Assembly (NCBI GenBank): GCA_003116995.1
Contig: BDSL01000128.1
Coordinates: 186,001 to 250,000, forward strand
DNA from: Yamagishiella unicocca
Taxonomy: Eukaryota > Chlorophyta > Chlorophyceae > Chlamydomonadales > Volvocaceae
Direction: 5' to 3'
DNA length: 64,000 bases
Positions 43,741-53,800 of the stretch are shown here, piece after piece (the stretch's first letter is position 1; every line of letters starts with the position of its first letter). Made by a program: the position numbers and the translations under genes. A model generated the notes under the pieces. The model was not told the DNA's origin. It worked only from the letters and a program-made list of their open reading frames with translations, and made no database searches.

Positions 43741-46700
43741 ATGATCATGACGACGGCAGCACCTTGTCGGGGCTCCTTTCCGACGCGCAGGGCGCCAACC
43801 ACAGCCATTTCCAAGAGCCCCTCCCTTGCAAGAGGCAGCGCCGTTGCCGTCCGCTGCGCCGCAGGCGGGGCTCGTCACCCGTGGCCGCGCGACCCGCGGC
43901 GGCCGCTGGCGCGGCCATCACCGTCAGCAGCCAAGGCGCTCCTCCAGACTGCTCGGCGACCAGCCCGCAGCTCCGGCGGCACTCGCGTGTTGGCCTTCCG
44001 GTGCGTCCACGCGCGCGCACCCGCCATCACCGCTGCGCGTCGCGCTCCGAAACCATGTTGACCCCGCGCGCGCACCACATTACCGCGCGGACCCGCATAG
44101 CTGTGGTTTGAATGGGATCGATCCCTGCGGTGGTGGCTTGAAGTTGCCGTTGCGACATCCACTGCGGCTTTTTCGATTGCGCCTACCTACCCAATTGCCG
44201 CGCGTCTTTGCCGCCTCGCCTGCACCCCCACCCCCCGCGTAACCGGTTCTTCCTTTCTGTAACCCTCGCGTGCGGGCATCTCAAAAGGGCAAGGGGCCCG
44301 CCAGGGCTTGGCTAGGAAACGGTGTGGGGCTGGGGGCCGTTTACGAGCAGCCGCCGGGAGGGATGAGCTGAGCTGAGCTAACGCGCGCGCGAGTACCGTG
44401 CTCCTAGTTTCCGTGCCGCGAATATGGGTCCGCCGTTTACGCACTGCCGCTGTCGTCCGCTTCCGCCGATTCACCGGTTTCCTCTGCCATTGCGCCGTCG
44501 TCCCCTCCGCCCCTCGTCGCTGGCGCTCCAGGGATGTCCACCGCGCGCAGCAGCTGCTGGAGACGGCGACCGAGTTCGTGGGATACTGGATGATGGGCCG
44601 CCAGGAGGGACCCACGGCTCGCGTGATGGCGGGCCTGGCACCACTGGCTGCCGCGGACGTGCTGGTTGACGTGCACGGGCTCCTGGCCCACACGCAAGAC
44701 AAGGTGGGTTTGAGGAAGACCCGTGGATGATATGCCAGAGAAAACCGTTTAGAACAGACGTTTTGAGATGCATGCTGGAGGACTGGGTTGGGGATACGAA
44801 AGCCGAAGGTCGTAAGTTGACCTTCGGCGGCAAGGTGGGTGGGTCGGGAAGTGAGGAGTGGGAGTGGGTCCGGGGGGAGCGGAGGAGGCTTGCCACAGGA
44901 AAAAAAGGGCATGGTGGGCGGTCGGGGGAAAGAGCGAGAGCGGGTATCGAGGAGCAGGAGACAGGGTGGGCGGCTGCTTGACTGGCTGTGTGTGTGGGGC
45001 CGACGTTGGTCCTCCAGTGGAGGTAGGGATGCATGCACCAGTATCCCGATACACGCACACATGGGAACCCGCAGTGGCGGGCGTGCAGCCCGCTTCGCCC
45101 TGCTCCGAAACCCAAAATCCAAAATCCCATAACCCACTTCGCATCCTCCTGCTGTTTCCCCCCCTTCCTCGCCTGCACGCCGCCGCCGGGACCCCTGCCC
45201 GCTCGCTCGGCAGGGCACGGACGGCCTGGCGCGGCTGCTGTCCTCCGAGCACCGACCCGCGGGTCTGTCCCTCAAGCACTGGCACAGCCGCGTGTGCGCC
45301 GCCAACGAGGACACTGACACGGTGTTTTGCCTGGTGGAGATGCGGGCGGACGACGACGAGGGCCGGCCGCGGTGAGGGGCGGGGGTGTCCTAGCTTAGGG
45401 TTTCAGGGTTTTAGGGTTTTAGACAGCGCGGGCCGGGGTTGTTGGTCTCCCGCTGCGGCGCGAAACCCCACGGAACATTGGACATGACACACAGCGTGTC
45501 TGTGTGTGTCGCCGTGTGTGCATCAGGAGACATGCCATCTGCTACGCACCACCTGCTAATCTGCCACCGCCCTCGGCACCGGTTTGCGCTGTAACCGCTC
45601 GTCTCCGCCGGCCCCGCTGCAGCTCCTGCTACCAGGTGCTCAAGCTGGACCTGCTGCTCGACGACGGCGCGCGGCGGGTGACTCGTTTGCTTGAGCGGGG
45701 GCAGTGGGACAGCGCCGGGGACGACCTGATGCCGCTGCTGCTGTCTGCGGGATGGGAGGGAGAGGAGGACGGCTCGGAAGACGAGAGCGGGGGCGAGGAG
45801 GAGGAGGAGCAGCAGGCACAGCAGCAGCCGCAGCAGCAGCAGCAGGGGGACCGACGAGATGCGGACCGGCCACGGCGAGCCCGGTCGACGCGGTCGGGCG
45901 GTGAGGTGATGGGCAGCGACCTGCCAGTGGAGCGGATTGCGCCGCAGGTGGGGACTGGGGCTGTCGAGGGGGTAAAGGATTATCCGGGGGTTTGCGAGGA
46001 AAACCCGTGCAGGAAGTAAATCCCGGGGGGAGGAGGAGTTGGCGCGTGGGGGCGGGTTTAGGATGGTACGGCAGGAGAGGGTTTGGAGACGGCAAGTAAG
46101 TGGCATAGTTGCAGGGGAGCAGTTCGATCGGGGGGAGGGGCACGACGTCCGATCCGGCTTTTCCTGCGCAGCAGCAGCAGGTTGCTTGGCTGCAGAGAGC
46201 GGCGGCTAGCTGATACCGGATTTGAAGCAGAGGACACAGCCCATTGCATGGACCCAGATCACCAAACACACGGACCCACGCCGCCCCAACCCAACCCCCC
46301 AACCCCCCAACCCGACCTGAACGACTCGCGGTGGACGCGGAACGCGACTGTCGCCGCCGAACGCCCGCGTGCCTACGTTGTCGTCGCGTGCCCTTCATTT
46401 CGGGCGGACGTCCTCTTCCTCGCAGTCCCAGGTGGCCCGCTTCACCCGGGTAAGCCTTGCCGCTGCCGTGCCTGCCTCTGCCGCGCCCGCTGCTGCCGTG
46501 CCTTGTAAGTCGGGCCATGCGTTGTGCGGCGCTGTATCGTGTTGCTACCGCCCCTCTTTTGACTGCACATCCGGCGCCACCATCTCCCTACGGTTCTATC
46601 CCCAACCACCCAACCAACACCGCCAGGGTCTCACCGCCGAGCGGCTGTGTGACACCGCACGGGCCTGGTGCGCCGCGCGCTCCTCCGGCAACGACCCACG

Positions 46701-47890
46701 GGTCATCCTGGAGCCGCTGCTGGCGCCGAACTTCCGCCTGTGGGACGCCTACGGCCTGCTGCCGCTGGTCTGCAGCGTCGGCGACCGACCCGCGGGTCTG
46801 CAGGCGGCCGCCGCCGCCTCCCAGGTGGCCGTCGCGGGCGCGGTTGCGGGAGACGCGGCGATGGAGATGGGCGTGGACGCGGGTGCGGGCGGGGCCGGCA
46901 GTAGCCCCGTGGTCAGCGGCGGCAGCAGCACCTCTCCCACGGGCTACAGCATGGCGGTCATGATGGGGGGCGGCGGCTGCGTGGCGCCGCGGGAGGCGGT
47001 GTACGACATCATCGAGAACGCCAAGGTAGGGCTCGTCCCATGCTCGTCCCGTGCTCGTCCCATGCTCGTAACCCGACAAACGAGTCACCACCACCACCAC
47101 CACCACCACGGCCACCACCACGGCCACCGTATATCGCCGGTACCGTTAGATTTTAAGACACGCGCACCCCTTCCCGTGGTAATCGCAGGCCGAGTACGAC
47201 GTGTTGGTGACGCCCATCGACGTGGCTGTGAGTTACACACACAACGTGGTGTTCAACCACTGGCGCTGCCACATGACCCCGCGGGCAGGCAGGGGCGCAA
47301 CGGACGGCCGCGCCAGGGCGCTGCCCCTGGAGCAGGAGTGCGTCGAGGTGCGGCTGGGATGACACTCCGTCGGGTGGCGGTGGTGGCGACGGTGGCGGCG
47401 GCGGTGCTGACGGCGGACACTCCGTCCGGGAATTAGCGGTAATGGATAGGGAGGTTAGGAGCAGCAGCAGGTTGCAAGCAAGCACGCACTCGAGTCGGCG
47501 CCGCCTCGCCTATCCCTGCGCTTGTTCACCATCGCGGTGATTCGTGCAACCAGCCGCACCTACTTACCTGGGCTGACGTGGCGGCGCCCGCGTACATCCC
47601 GCGCTGCCGTCCCTAACGCATATTTGCTGCTGCTGCCCCCGCGGCTGCCTACCGCCGCTGCTGCCGCTGCTGCTGACCAAGCACCACGTGTACCCGCCTG
47701 CCTGCAGGTGGACATCTTCGACAGCGAGGGCCGGCTGAGTGACGTGTGGATGTTTCGAGACGCGCTGGACTTCGAGAAGCACATGATGATGGCGCGGAGG
47801 CAGCAGCTGGCGGCGGAGGCGGAGCAGCGGCGGAAGCGGCAGCAGCAGCGGCGGCAGCAGCGGGCGGCTGGCGGCGGACGGCGCAAGTAA
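43741..47890 (+). CDS. Plastid-targeted tandem SnoaL/NTF2-like protein
   Basis: Eight exons, 43741-44000, 44532-44703, 45214-45371, 45623-45947, 46426-46449, 46627-47025, 47189-47347 and 47708-47890, join in phase to 559 residues. Residues 1-86 resemble a plastid transit peptide ('RGSAVAVRCAAGGAR'). Domain 1 (about 90-235) includes 'TATEFVGYWMMG' and 'LKLDLLLDDGARRVTRLL'. An acidic then Gln-rich linker follows. Domain 2 includes 'LLAPNFRLWDAYGLLPLV', 'VVFNHWRCHMTPR' and 'VDIFDSEGRLSDVWMFRDAL', and a basic Gln/Arg-rich tail follows. Each half has the helix-then-sheet order of SnoaL/NTF2 folds. The 24-bp fifth exon is the weakest part. The divergent neighbour shares the two-domain plan. Function is unknown. 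Confidence 0.75.
44712..44757 (+). repeat. Two-part dispersed motif in an intron
   Basis: GAGGAAGACCCGTGGA, a 13-base spacer, then AAAACCGTTTAGAACAG, starting nine bases into the intron after the second exon of the SnoaL-like gene. It matches 23742-23782. A degenerate half-copy lies near 45996. Confidence 0.75.
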
Positions 47891-48045
47891 GCCGCGGCGG
47901 GCATCGGCCGTCGAGGCAGAGGAGAATTGCTAATCGTAATCGACTTGGGCGAAGAGCGAGGCATCACTACTAATCTGCGGGAAGCGTTTGAGGGTTGCGG
48001 CTGCATGTGAGATAAGAGGGGGACTGCTGTAGCACGCCGTGCAAC

Positions 48046-48050
48046 TGTAA
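48046..48050 (+). terminator. Candidate poly(A) signal TGTAA
   Basis: TGTAA lies 155 bases past the stop codon of the plus-strand SnoaL-like gene. Confidence 0.4.
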
Positions 48051-48962
48051 CAGCAGCAGCGCCAAGGGCAGCGGTTGCGGCGTTGGTGTTGGCATGTGAG
48101 GCTGATGACTAGGCAGGAGGGTGCAAGCATAGCCGGCTTGTGGGAGTAGCATCAAGAAACCCACCTGCCCGGCACGCCCAATGATAAAGTAAGCAAGCAG
48201 GGAGGTTGGGGCTTGCGTCCCAACTCCTGTAGCACTTTTGGTGTCGCTTGCTGTTGGTGGTCGTACAGTATGCAACATCGTCGGCTGCACAGCTATGTAG
48301 TTGTGATGTTGGGGGAAGCCGCAATGGCAACATGATGCACATTGCCGGTTGGAAATATCATTCCAGCAAATCGCCGCGCCGTAGACCTGCGTGTATCGAG
48401 GGCCGTGTGTAACGTCAAATTTTGCTGTTGTAGGTATGAAAGTGCATACATACAGTTACGGTTGTTCATGGCATTATGACGTTGAACAAGAAAGACCCGG
48501 ATCTCGGGCGTACCAAGGAAACAAGGAGGGTGACTGAGCTACGAGATAAGTCTATTTACAGTAGACTCAGGTCCGCGAAGCCGGAGGTAATTGCTTTTCA
48601 ACGAGAGCGCGAGGTGCCCCGCCGTTGCCTGGTCGGGAATCCAGGAGAGAAGTCCAAGTATTCAGGTGAGAAGTCCAAGTGAATGCAAAGAGGAAGTCCA
48701 GATGAGAAGCACAAACCCTCGCAAGTAGCAAAGAGAATTCGCGATTGCATAAAGATCAGGTCAAATTGGGCGGCTTGATCGCGCCCTGCCAACAGCCAAC
48801 AACAGCCAGACCAGTGATCAAGAAACAGCCAGTCCAATTTTCTCCCACCAAACCGCTCAAACGCCAAGACCCGAGCAGCGCTCACTTCACTCCACCCTGG
48901 AGAGAAACGGAACCGCTGCCCATAATTAATCGATTACCAAGAGAAACCTGCCCAAACCCCGA

Positions 48963-49001
48963 CCGTTGTAGGGACACACCGTTGCCCTACAACGGTGTGT
49001 C
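48963..49001. repeat. Two overlapping perfect inverted repeats
   Basis: GACACACCGTTG at 48973-48984 pairs with CAACGGTGTGTC at 48990-49001 (12-bp stem, 5-base loop). CCGTTGTAGGG at 48963-48973 pairs with CCCTACAACGG at 48985-48995 (11-bp stem). The two stems share bases, so only one can form at a time. Confidence 0.9.
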
Positions 49002-49494
49002 TTACAGCGTCAACTGCTGAGTTGCACCGATTCTATGGCTCTTGCAGCTGCGTGGTATACGCCTCAACAGTAACAAGTTGCGATTTTGTTCCTTAAGCTA
49101 TGTGATGTAGCATCGAGTTGCTCGGTGCCCACCAAGCACGAGAGAAGCCGATCGCCGGGTGCGCCTGTCTGGTAATGAGTGCGCGAAATAAAGCCAAGGT
49201 CGATGGAGGCGACATCTCCTCTTTGTCCAAGAAGACCCGATATCGACCGGACATCGGCTCTTCTGTCCATCATCACGTCACGCCTCAAACACGCAATGAC
49301 ACGTCATGCGTGCCCAAGGCCCTTGACCCTGCTTACACCCTTGCGCCATAAGATCGCCCAACTGACGACAAACCGATCATACGCCATCGGCATTCCCCAC
49401 GGATACGCAGCGCTATGGATGCTCCCATGCTCGAGCCGCCTATAGGACCGACCTGACCCCGCCCCCGCCCACCTCTTTCCCCACAAGCGCGCGT

Positions 49495-49617
49495 ATGTTC
49501 CCGACATGTTGTGGCTGCAGCCCCGAGCACGTTCAGATCGCCGACATCCTGGTCTTCGCCACCAACCAGGCGTCTGCAAAAGGCATCGCGCGCGTGCAGG
49601 CGGAGGAGGAGTGGTAG
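49495..49617 (+). CDS. Possible last-exon fragment or 40-residue ORF, unknown
   Basis: A plus-strand frame reads 'CSPEHVQIADILVFATNQAS' and ends 'VQAEEEW' before TAG. It is preceded by a pyrimidine-rich ACCTCTTTCCCCACAAG that could be an acceptor. It reads like protein, with a plausible helix, but no partner exon or family is recognised. It may be a remnant. Confidence 0.25.
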   Translation: MFPTCCGCSPEHVQIADILVFATNQASAKGIARVQAEEEW

Positions 49618-50289
49618 CACCCCTGGGTCAGCAGCCTGGGGCCCTTGGGACCGCATTCAACCCACGAGCAAGACTCCCCTTCACCATAGGCGCCGTGCAA
49701 GTCAGCGCACCGAGAAGTCCCGGGTTCAGGCTCCAATTCATGTGCGTGGAGCGTGTGTGTCGGTAGCAACGGAGCGGCTGTGGTTTTGATGGGAGGTGTC
49801 GGTGGGGCGGTGGGGTGGTGGCGGGCTGATGAAGCCGGCCAGAGGGAGGGGCGACGGGCCAAAGTTTATCTCAGGGAATGCGGCGGGGCTGCAGGGTTGG
49901 CCCGCCGAGGCAGTGGGTCCGTGCGGTGTTGGGCTGGAGGCTATGGAGGATCCTGGAACAGCCGGTGGAAGGGCGGTGTTGGTGGTTGGGGTGGGGGTGT
50001 GCTGGCGGCTGCAGGGGATGTGGCGTATCAGTGGTCGAGTGAGGGCGCTGTCCACGAAGCGCGTGTCAAGGCTAGGTCGGCGGTACCGTAACTGGGATGG
50101 ATGGATGGGTGGCTGTTTGTAACGCAAGCCACGATGGGCCAGCAGTTCGTGTTGGCGCGGCAGGTGCTCACCACGGCTGCTGTATCCTGCACTGCGGAAA
50201 CGGATGAAGCGATGGCTGCGCTGGTCATGCGAGGTGATGAGGTGCTGTCCTGGAGTGTCATCTGGTGGCAACGGCCCCCGAAGCACCAG
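49618..50289. other. Stretch between the small ORF and the Gln-rich exon
   Basis: Short frames exist on both strands but none has support. If the Gln-rich gene ends at 50290, this includes its 3' UTR. Confidence 0.4.
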
Positions 50290-50823
50290 TCAACCTTGCT
50301 GCAAAGGTGGCTCATGCTGCTGCGGCGGCGGCTTGCCGGCCACCTGGGAGGGCCGGGGCCTGGAGCTGGGTACTCTGAACTGGTGGCGGAACACCTCGAA
50401 CTCGGCCAGCAGCTCCCCGCCCAGCAGCCCCTCCAGCTGGGCGGCCCACTCCGTGGCGGCAGCTGAGGACATGCAGCCGCTGCTGCCGCTATCACTGCCA
50501 CTGTCCCCAACACTGGCTGCATCCCCGGCATTGGGCGGCGATTGACGTTCATGGACGCCTCCATCCACAGTTTCCAAGCGCAGCTGCACTGCCTGCTGGC
50601 GGTGATACCTCCTGCTCCCCGGCTGCTGCTGCTGCTGCGGGCCGGTTCGCCTCGCTCTCTGCATCAGATGCTCATCTTGGGTCAGCGCCACCGTCCAGAC
50701 AGCCTCAGCCTCTGTCTCCGCCTCCTGCTGCTGCCGCCCCAGCTCCCGAGCGCCAGCCGTCTCCTCCACAAGCTGAGATGAAGGGGCCTGCCGGCTGAGC
50801 AGCTCCTGTGCGCGCAGTAGGAC
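50290..50823 (-). CDS. Gln-rich terminal exon abutting the satellite array
   Basis: The minus strand reads 178 codons from an acceptor-like TTTTCAG to a stop at 50290. It begins 'VLLRAQELLSRQAPSSQL', then is Gln/Glu-rich with a CAG run. Near the C-terminus it has an amphipathic 'EWAAQLEGLLGGELLAEFEV'. The family is not recognised. The presumed acceptor lies in the first unit of the 181-bp satellite array, so upstream exons would have to lie beyond the array, outside this window. The gene may be truncated, or the array may sit in its intron. A start at an internal ATG ('MQRARR') is also possible. Confidence 0.4.
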   Translation of the reverse strand, partial: VLLRAQELLSRQAPSSQLVEETAGARELGRQQQEAETEAEAVWTVALTQDEHLMQRARRTGPQQQQQPGSRRYHRQQAVQLRLETVDGGVHERQSPPNAGDAASVGDSGSDSGSSGCMSSAAATEWAAQLEGLLGGELLAEFEVFRHQFRVPSSRPRPSQVAGKPPPQQHEPPLQQG

Positions 50824-53800
50824 CTGAAAATGGCCATGGTGGTTAGTAAAGCACAGAGCAACAAGCTAATAACTGCCAAGGTTTGCCTTGTGCTACATGT
50901 GCAGTGCCTTGGCCAAATGGCACCAAACTTGCGCTTTGATCTTTCAATGATATTTATAATCAATACCGAAAGTCTTGGGGCCAGCAGCAAACCGCAAGAA
51001 GGACCTGAAAATGGCCATGGTGGTTAGCAAAGCACAGAGCAATGAGCTAACTGCTGCCCAGGTTCGCCTTGTCCTGCAGGCGCAGTGCCTTGACCAAATG
51101 GCACCAAACTTGCGCTTTGATCTTTCAATGATATTTATAATGAATACCGTAAGTCTTGGGGCCAGCAGCTAGCCGCAGGAAGGACCTGAAAATGGCCATG
51201 GTGGTTAGCAAAGCACAGAGCAATGAGCTAACTGCTGCCCAGGTTTGCCTTGTCCTACAGGTGCAGTGCCTTGACCAAATGGCACCAAACTTGCGCTTTG
51301 ATCTTTCAATGATATTATTAATCAATACCGAAAGTCTTGGGGCCAGCAGCTAGCCGCAGGAAGGACCTGAAAATGGCCATGGTGGTTAGCAAAGCACAGA
51401 GCAATGAGCTAACTGCTGCCCAGGTTCGCCTTGCCCTACAGGTGCAGTGCCTTGACCAAATGGCACCAAACTTGCGCTTTGATCTTTCAATGATATTATT
51501 AATCAATACCGAAAGTCTTGGGGCCAGCAGCTAGCCGCAGGAAGGACCTGAAAATGGCCATGGTGGTTAGCAAAGCACAGAGCAACAAGCTAACTGCTGC
51601 CCAGGTTCGCCTTGTCCTACAGGCGCAGTGCCTTGACCAAATGGCACCAAACATGCGCTTTGATCTTTCAATGGTATTATTAATCAATACCGAAAGTCTT
51701 GGGGCCAGCAGCAAACCGCAAGAAGGACCTGAAAATGGCCATGGTGGTTAGCAAAGCACAGAGCAATGAGCTAACTGCTGCCCAGGTTCGCCTTGTCCTA
51801 CAGGTGCAGTGCCTTGACCAAATGGCACCAAACTTGCGCTTTGATCTTTCAATAATATTGATCAATACCGAAAGTCTTGGGGCCAGCAGCTAGCCGCAGG
51901 AAGGACCTGAAAATGGCCATGGTGGTTAGCAAAGCACAGAGCAATGAGCTAACTGCTGCCCAGGTTCGCCTTGTCCTACAGGCGCAGTGCCTTGACCAAA
52001 TGGCACCAAACTTGCGCTTTGATCTTTCAATGATATTTTTAATCAATACCGAAAGTCTTGGGGCCAGCAGCAAACCGCAAGAAGGACCTGAAAATGGCCA
52101 TGCTGGTTAGCAAAGCACAGAGCAATGAGCTAACTGCTGCCCAGGTTCGCCTTGTCCTACAGGCGCAGTGCCTTGACCAAATGGCACCAAACTTGCGCTT
52201 TGATCTTTCAATGATATTTATAATGAATACCGAAAGTCTTGGGCCAGCAGCAAACCGCAAGAAGGACCTGAAAATGGCCATGCTGGTTAGCAAAGCACAG
52301 AGCAATGAGCTAACTGCTGCCCAGGTTTGCCTTGTCCTACAGGTGCAGTGCCTTGACCAAATGGCACCAAACTTGCGCTTTGATCTTTCAATGATATTTA
52401 TAATCAATACCGAAAGTCTTGGGGCCAGCAGCTAGCCGCAGGAAGGACCTGAAAATGGCCATGGTGGTTAGCAAAGCACAGAGCAACAAGCTAACTGCTG
52501 CCCAGGTTCGATTTGTCCTACAGGCGCAGTGCCTTGACCAAATTGCACCAAACTTGCGCTTTGATCTTTCAATGATATTATTAATCAATACCGAAAGTCT
52601 TGGGGCCAGCAGCTAGCCGCAGGAAGGACCTGAAAATGGCCATGGTGGTTAGCAAAGCACAGAGCAACAAGCTAACTGCTGCCCAGGTTCGCCTTGTCCT
52701 ACAGGCGCAGTGCCTTGGCCAAATGGCACCAAACTTGCGCTTTGATCTTCCAATGATATTTATAATCAATACCGTAAGTCTTGGGGCCAGCAGCAAACCG
52801 CAAGAAGGACCTGAAAATGGCCATGGTGGTTAGCAAAGCACAGAGCAATGAGCTAACTGCTGCCCAGGTTCGCCTTGTCCTACAGGCGCAGTGCCTTGAC
52901 CAAATGGCACCAAACATGCGCTTTGATCTTTCAATGGTATTATTAATCAATACCGAAAGTCTTGGGGCCAGCAGCAAACCGCAAGAAGGACCTGAAAATG
53001 GCCATGGTGGTTAGCAAAGCACAGAGCAATGAGCTAACTGCTGCCCAGGTTCGCCTTGTCCTACAGGTGCAGTGCCTTGACCAAATGGCACCAAACTTGC
53101 GCTTTGATCTTTCAATAATATTGATCAATACCGAAAGTCTTGGGGCCAGCAGCTAGCCGCAGGAAGGACCTGAAAATGGCCATGGTGGTTAGCAAAGCAC
53201 AGAGCAATGAGCTAACTGCTGCCCAGGTTCGCCTTGTCCTACAGGCGCAGTGCCTTGACCAAATGGCACCAAACTTGCGCTTTGATCTTTCAATGATATT
53301 TTTAATCAATACCGAAAGTCTTGGGGCCAGCAGCAAACCGCAAGAAGGACCTGAAAATGGCCATGGTGGTTAGCAAAGCACAGAGCAATGAGCTAACTGC
53401 TGCCCAGGTTCGATTTGTCCTACAGGCGCAGTGCCTTGACCAAATGGCACCAAACTTGCGCTTTGATCTTTCAATGATATTATTAATCAATACCGAAAGT
53501 CTTGGGGCCAGCAGCTAGCCGCAGGAAGGACCTGAAAATGGCCATGGTGGTTAGCAAAGCACAGAGCAACAAGCTAACTGCTGCCCAGGTTCGCCTTGTC
53601 CTACAGGCGCAGTGCCTTGGCCAAATGGCACCAAACTTGCGCTTTGATCTTTCAATGATATTTATAATCAATACCGAAAGTCTTGGGGCCAGCAGCTAGC
53701 CGCAAGAAGGACCTGAAAATGGCCATGGTGGTTAGCAAAGCACAGAGCAACAAGCTAACTGCTGCCCAGGTTCGCCTTGTCCTACAGGCGCAGTGCCTTG

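Larger units (their letters stand above)
47891..49494. other. 3' flank of the SnoaL-like gene, no gene seen
   Basis: A TGTAA poly(A) candidate lies at 48046. A GAGAAGTCCAAGT unit is repeated at 48647 and 48669, and an overlapping hairpin pair lies at 48963-49001. No coding exon is recognised. Base composition is close to even. Confidence 0.5.
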
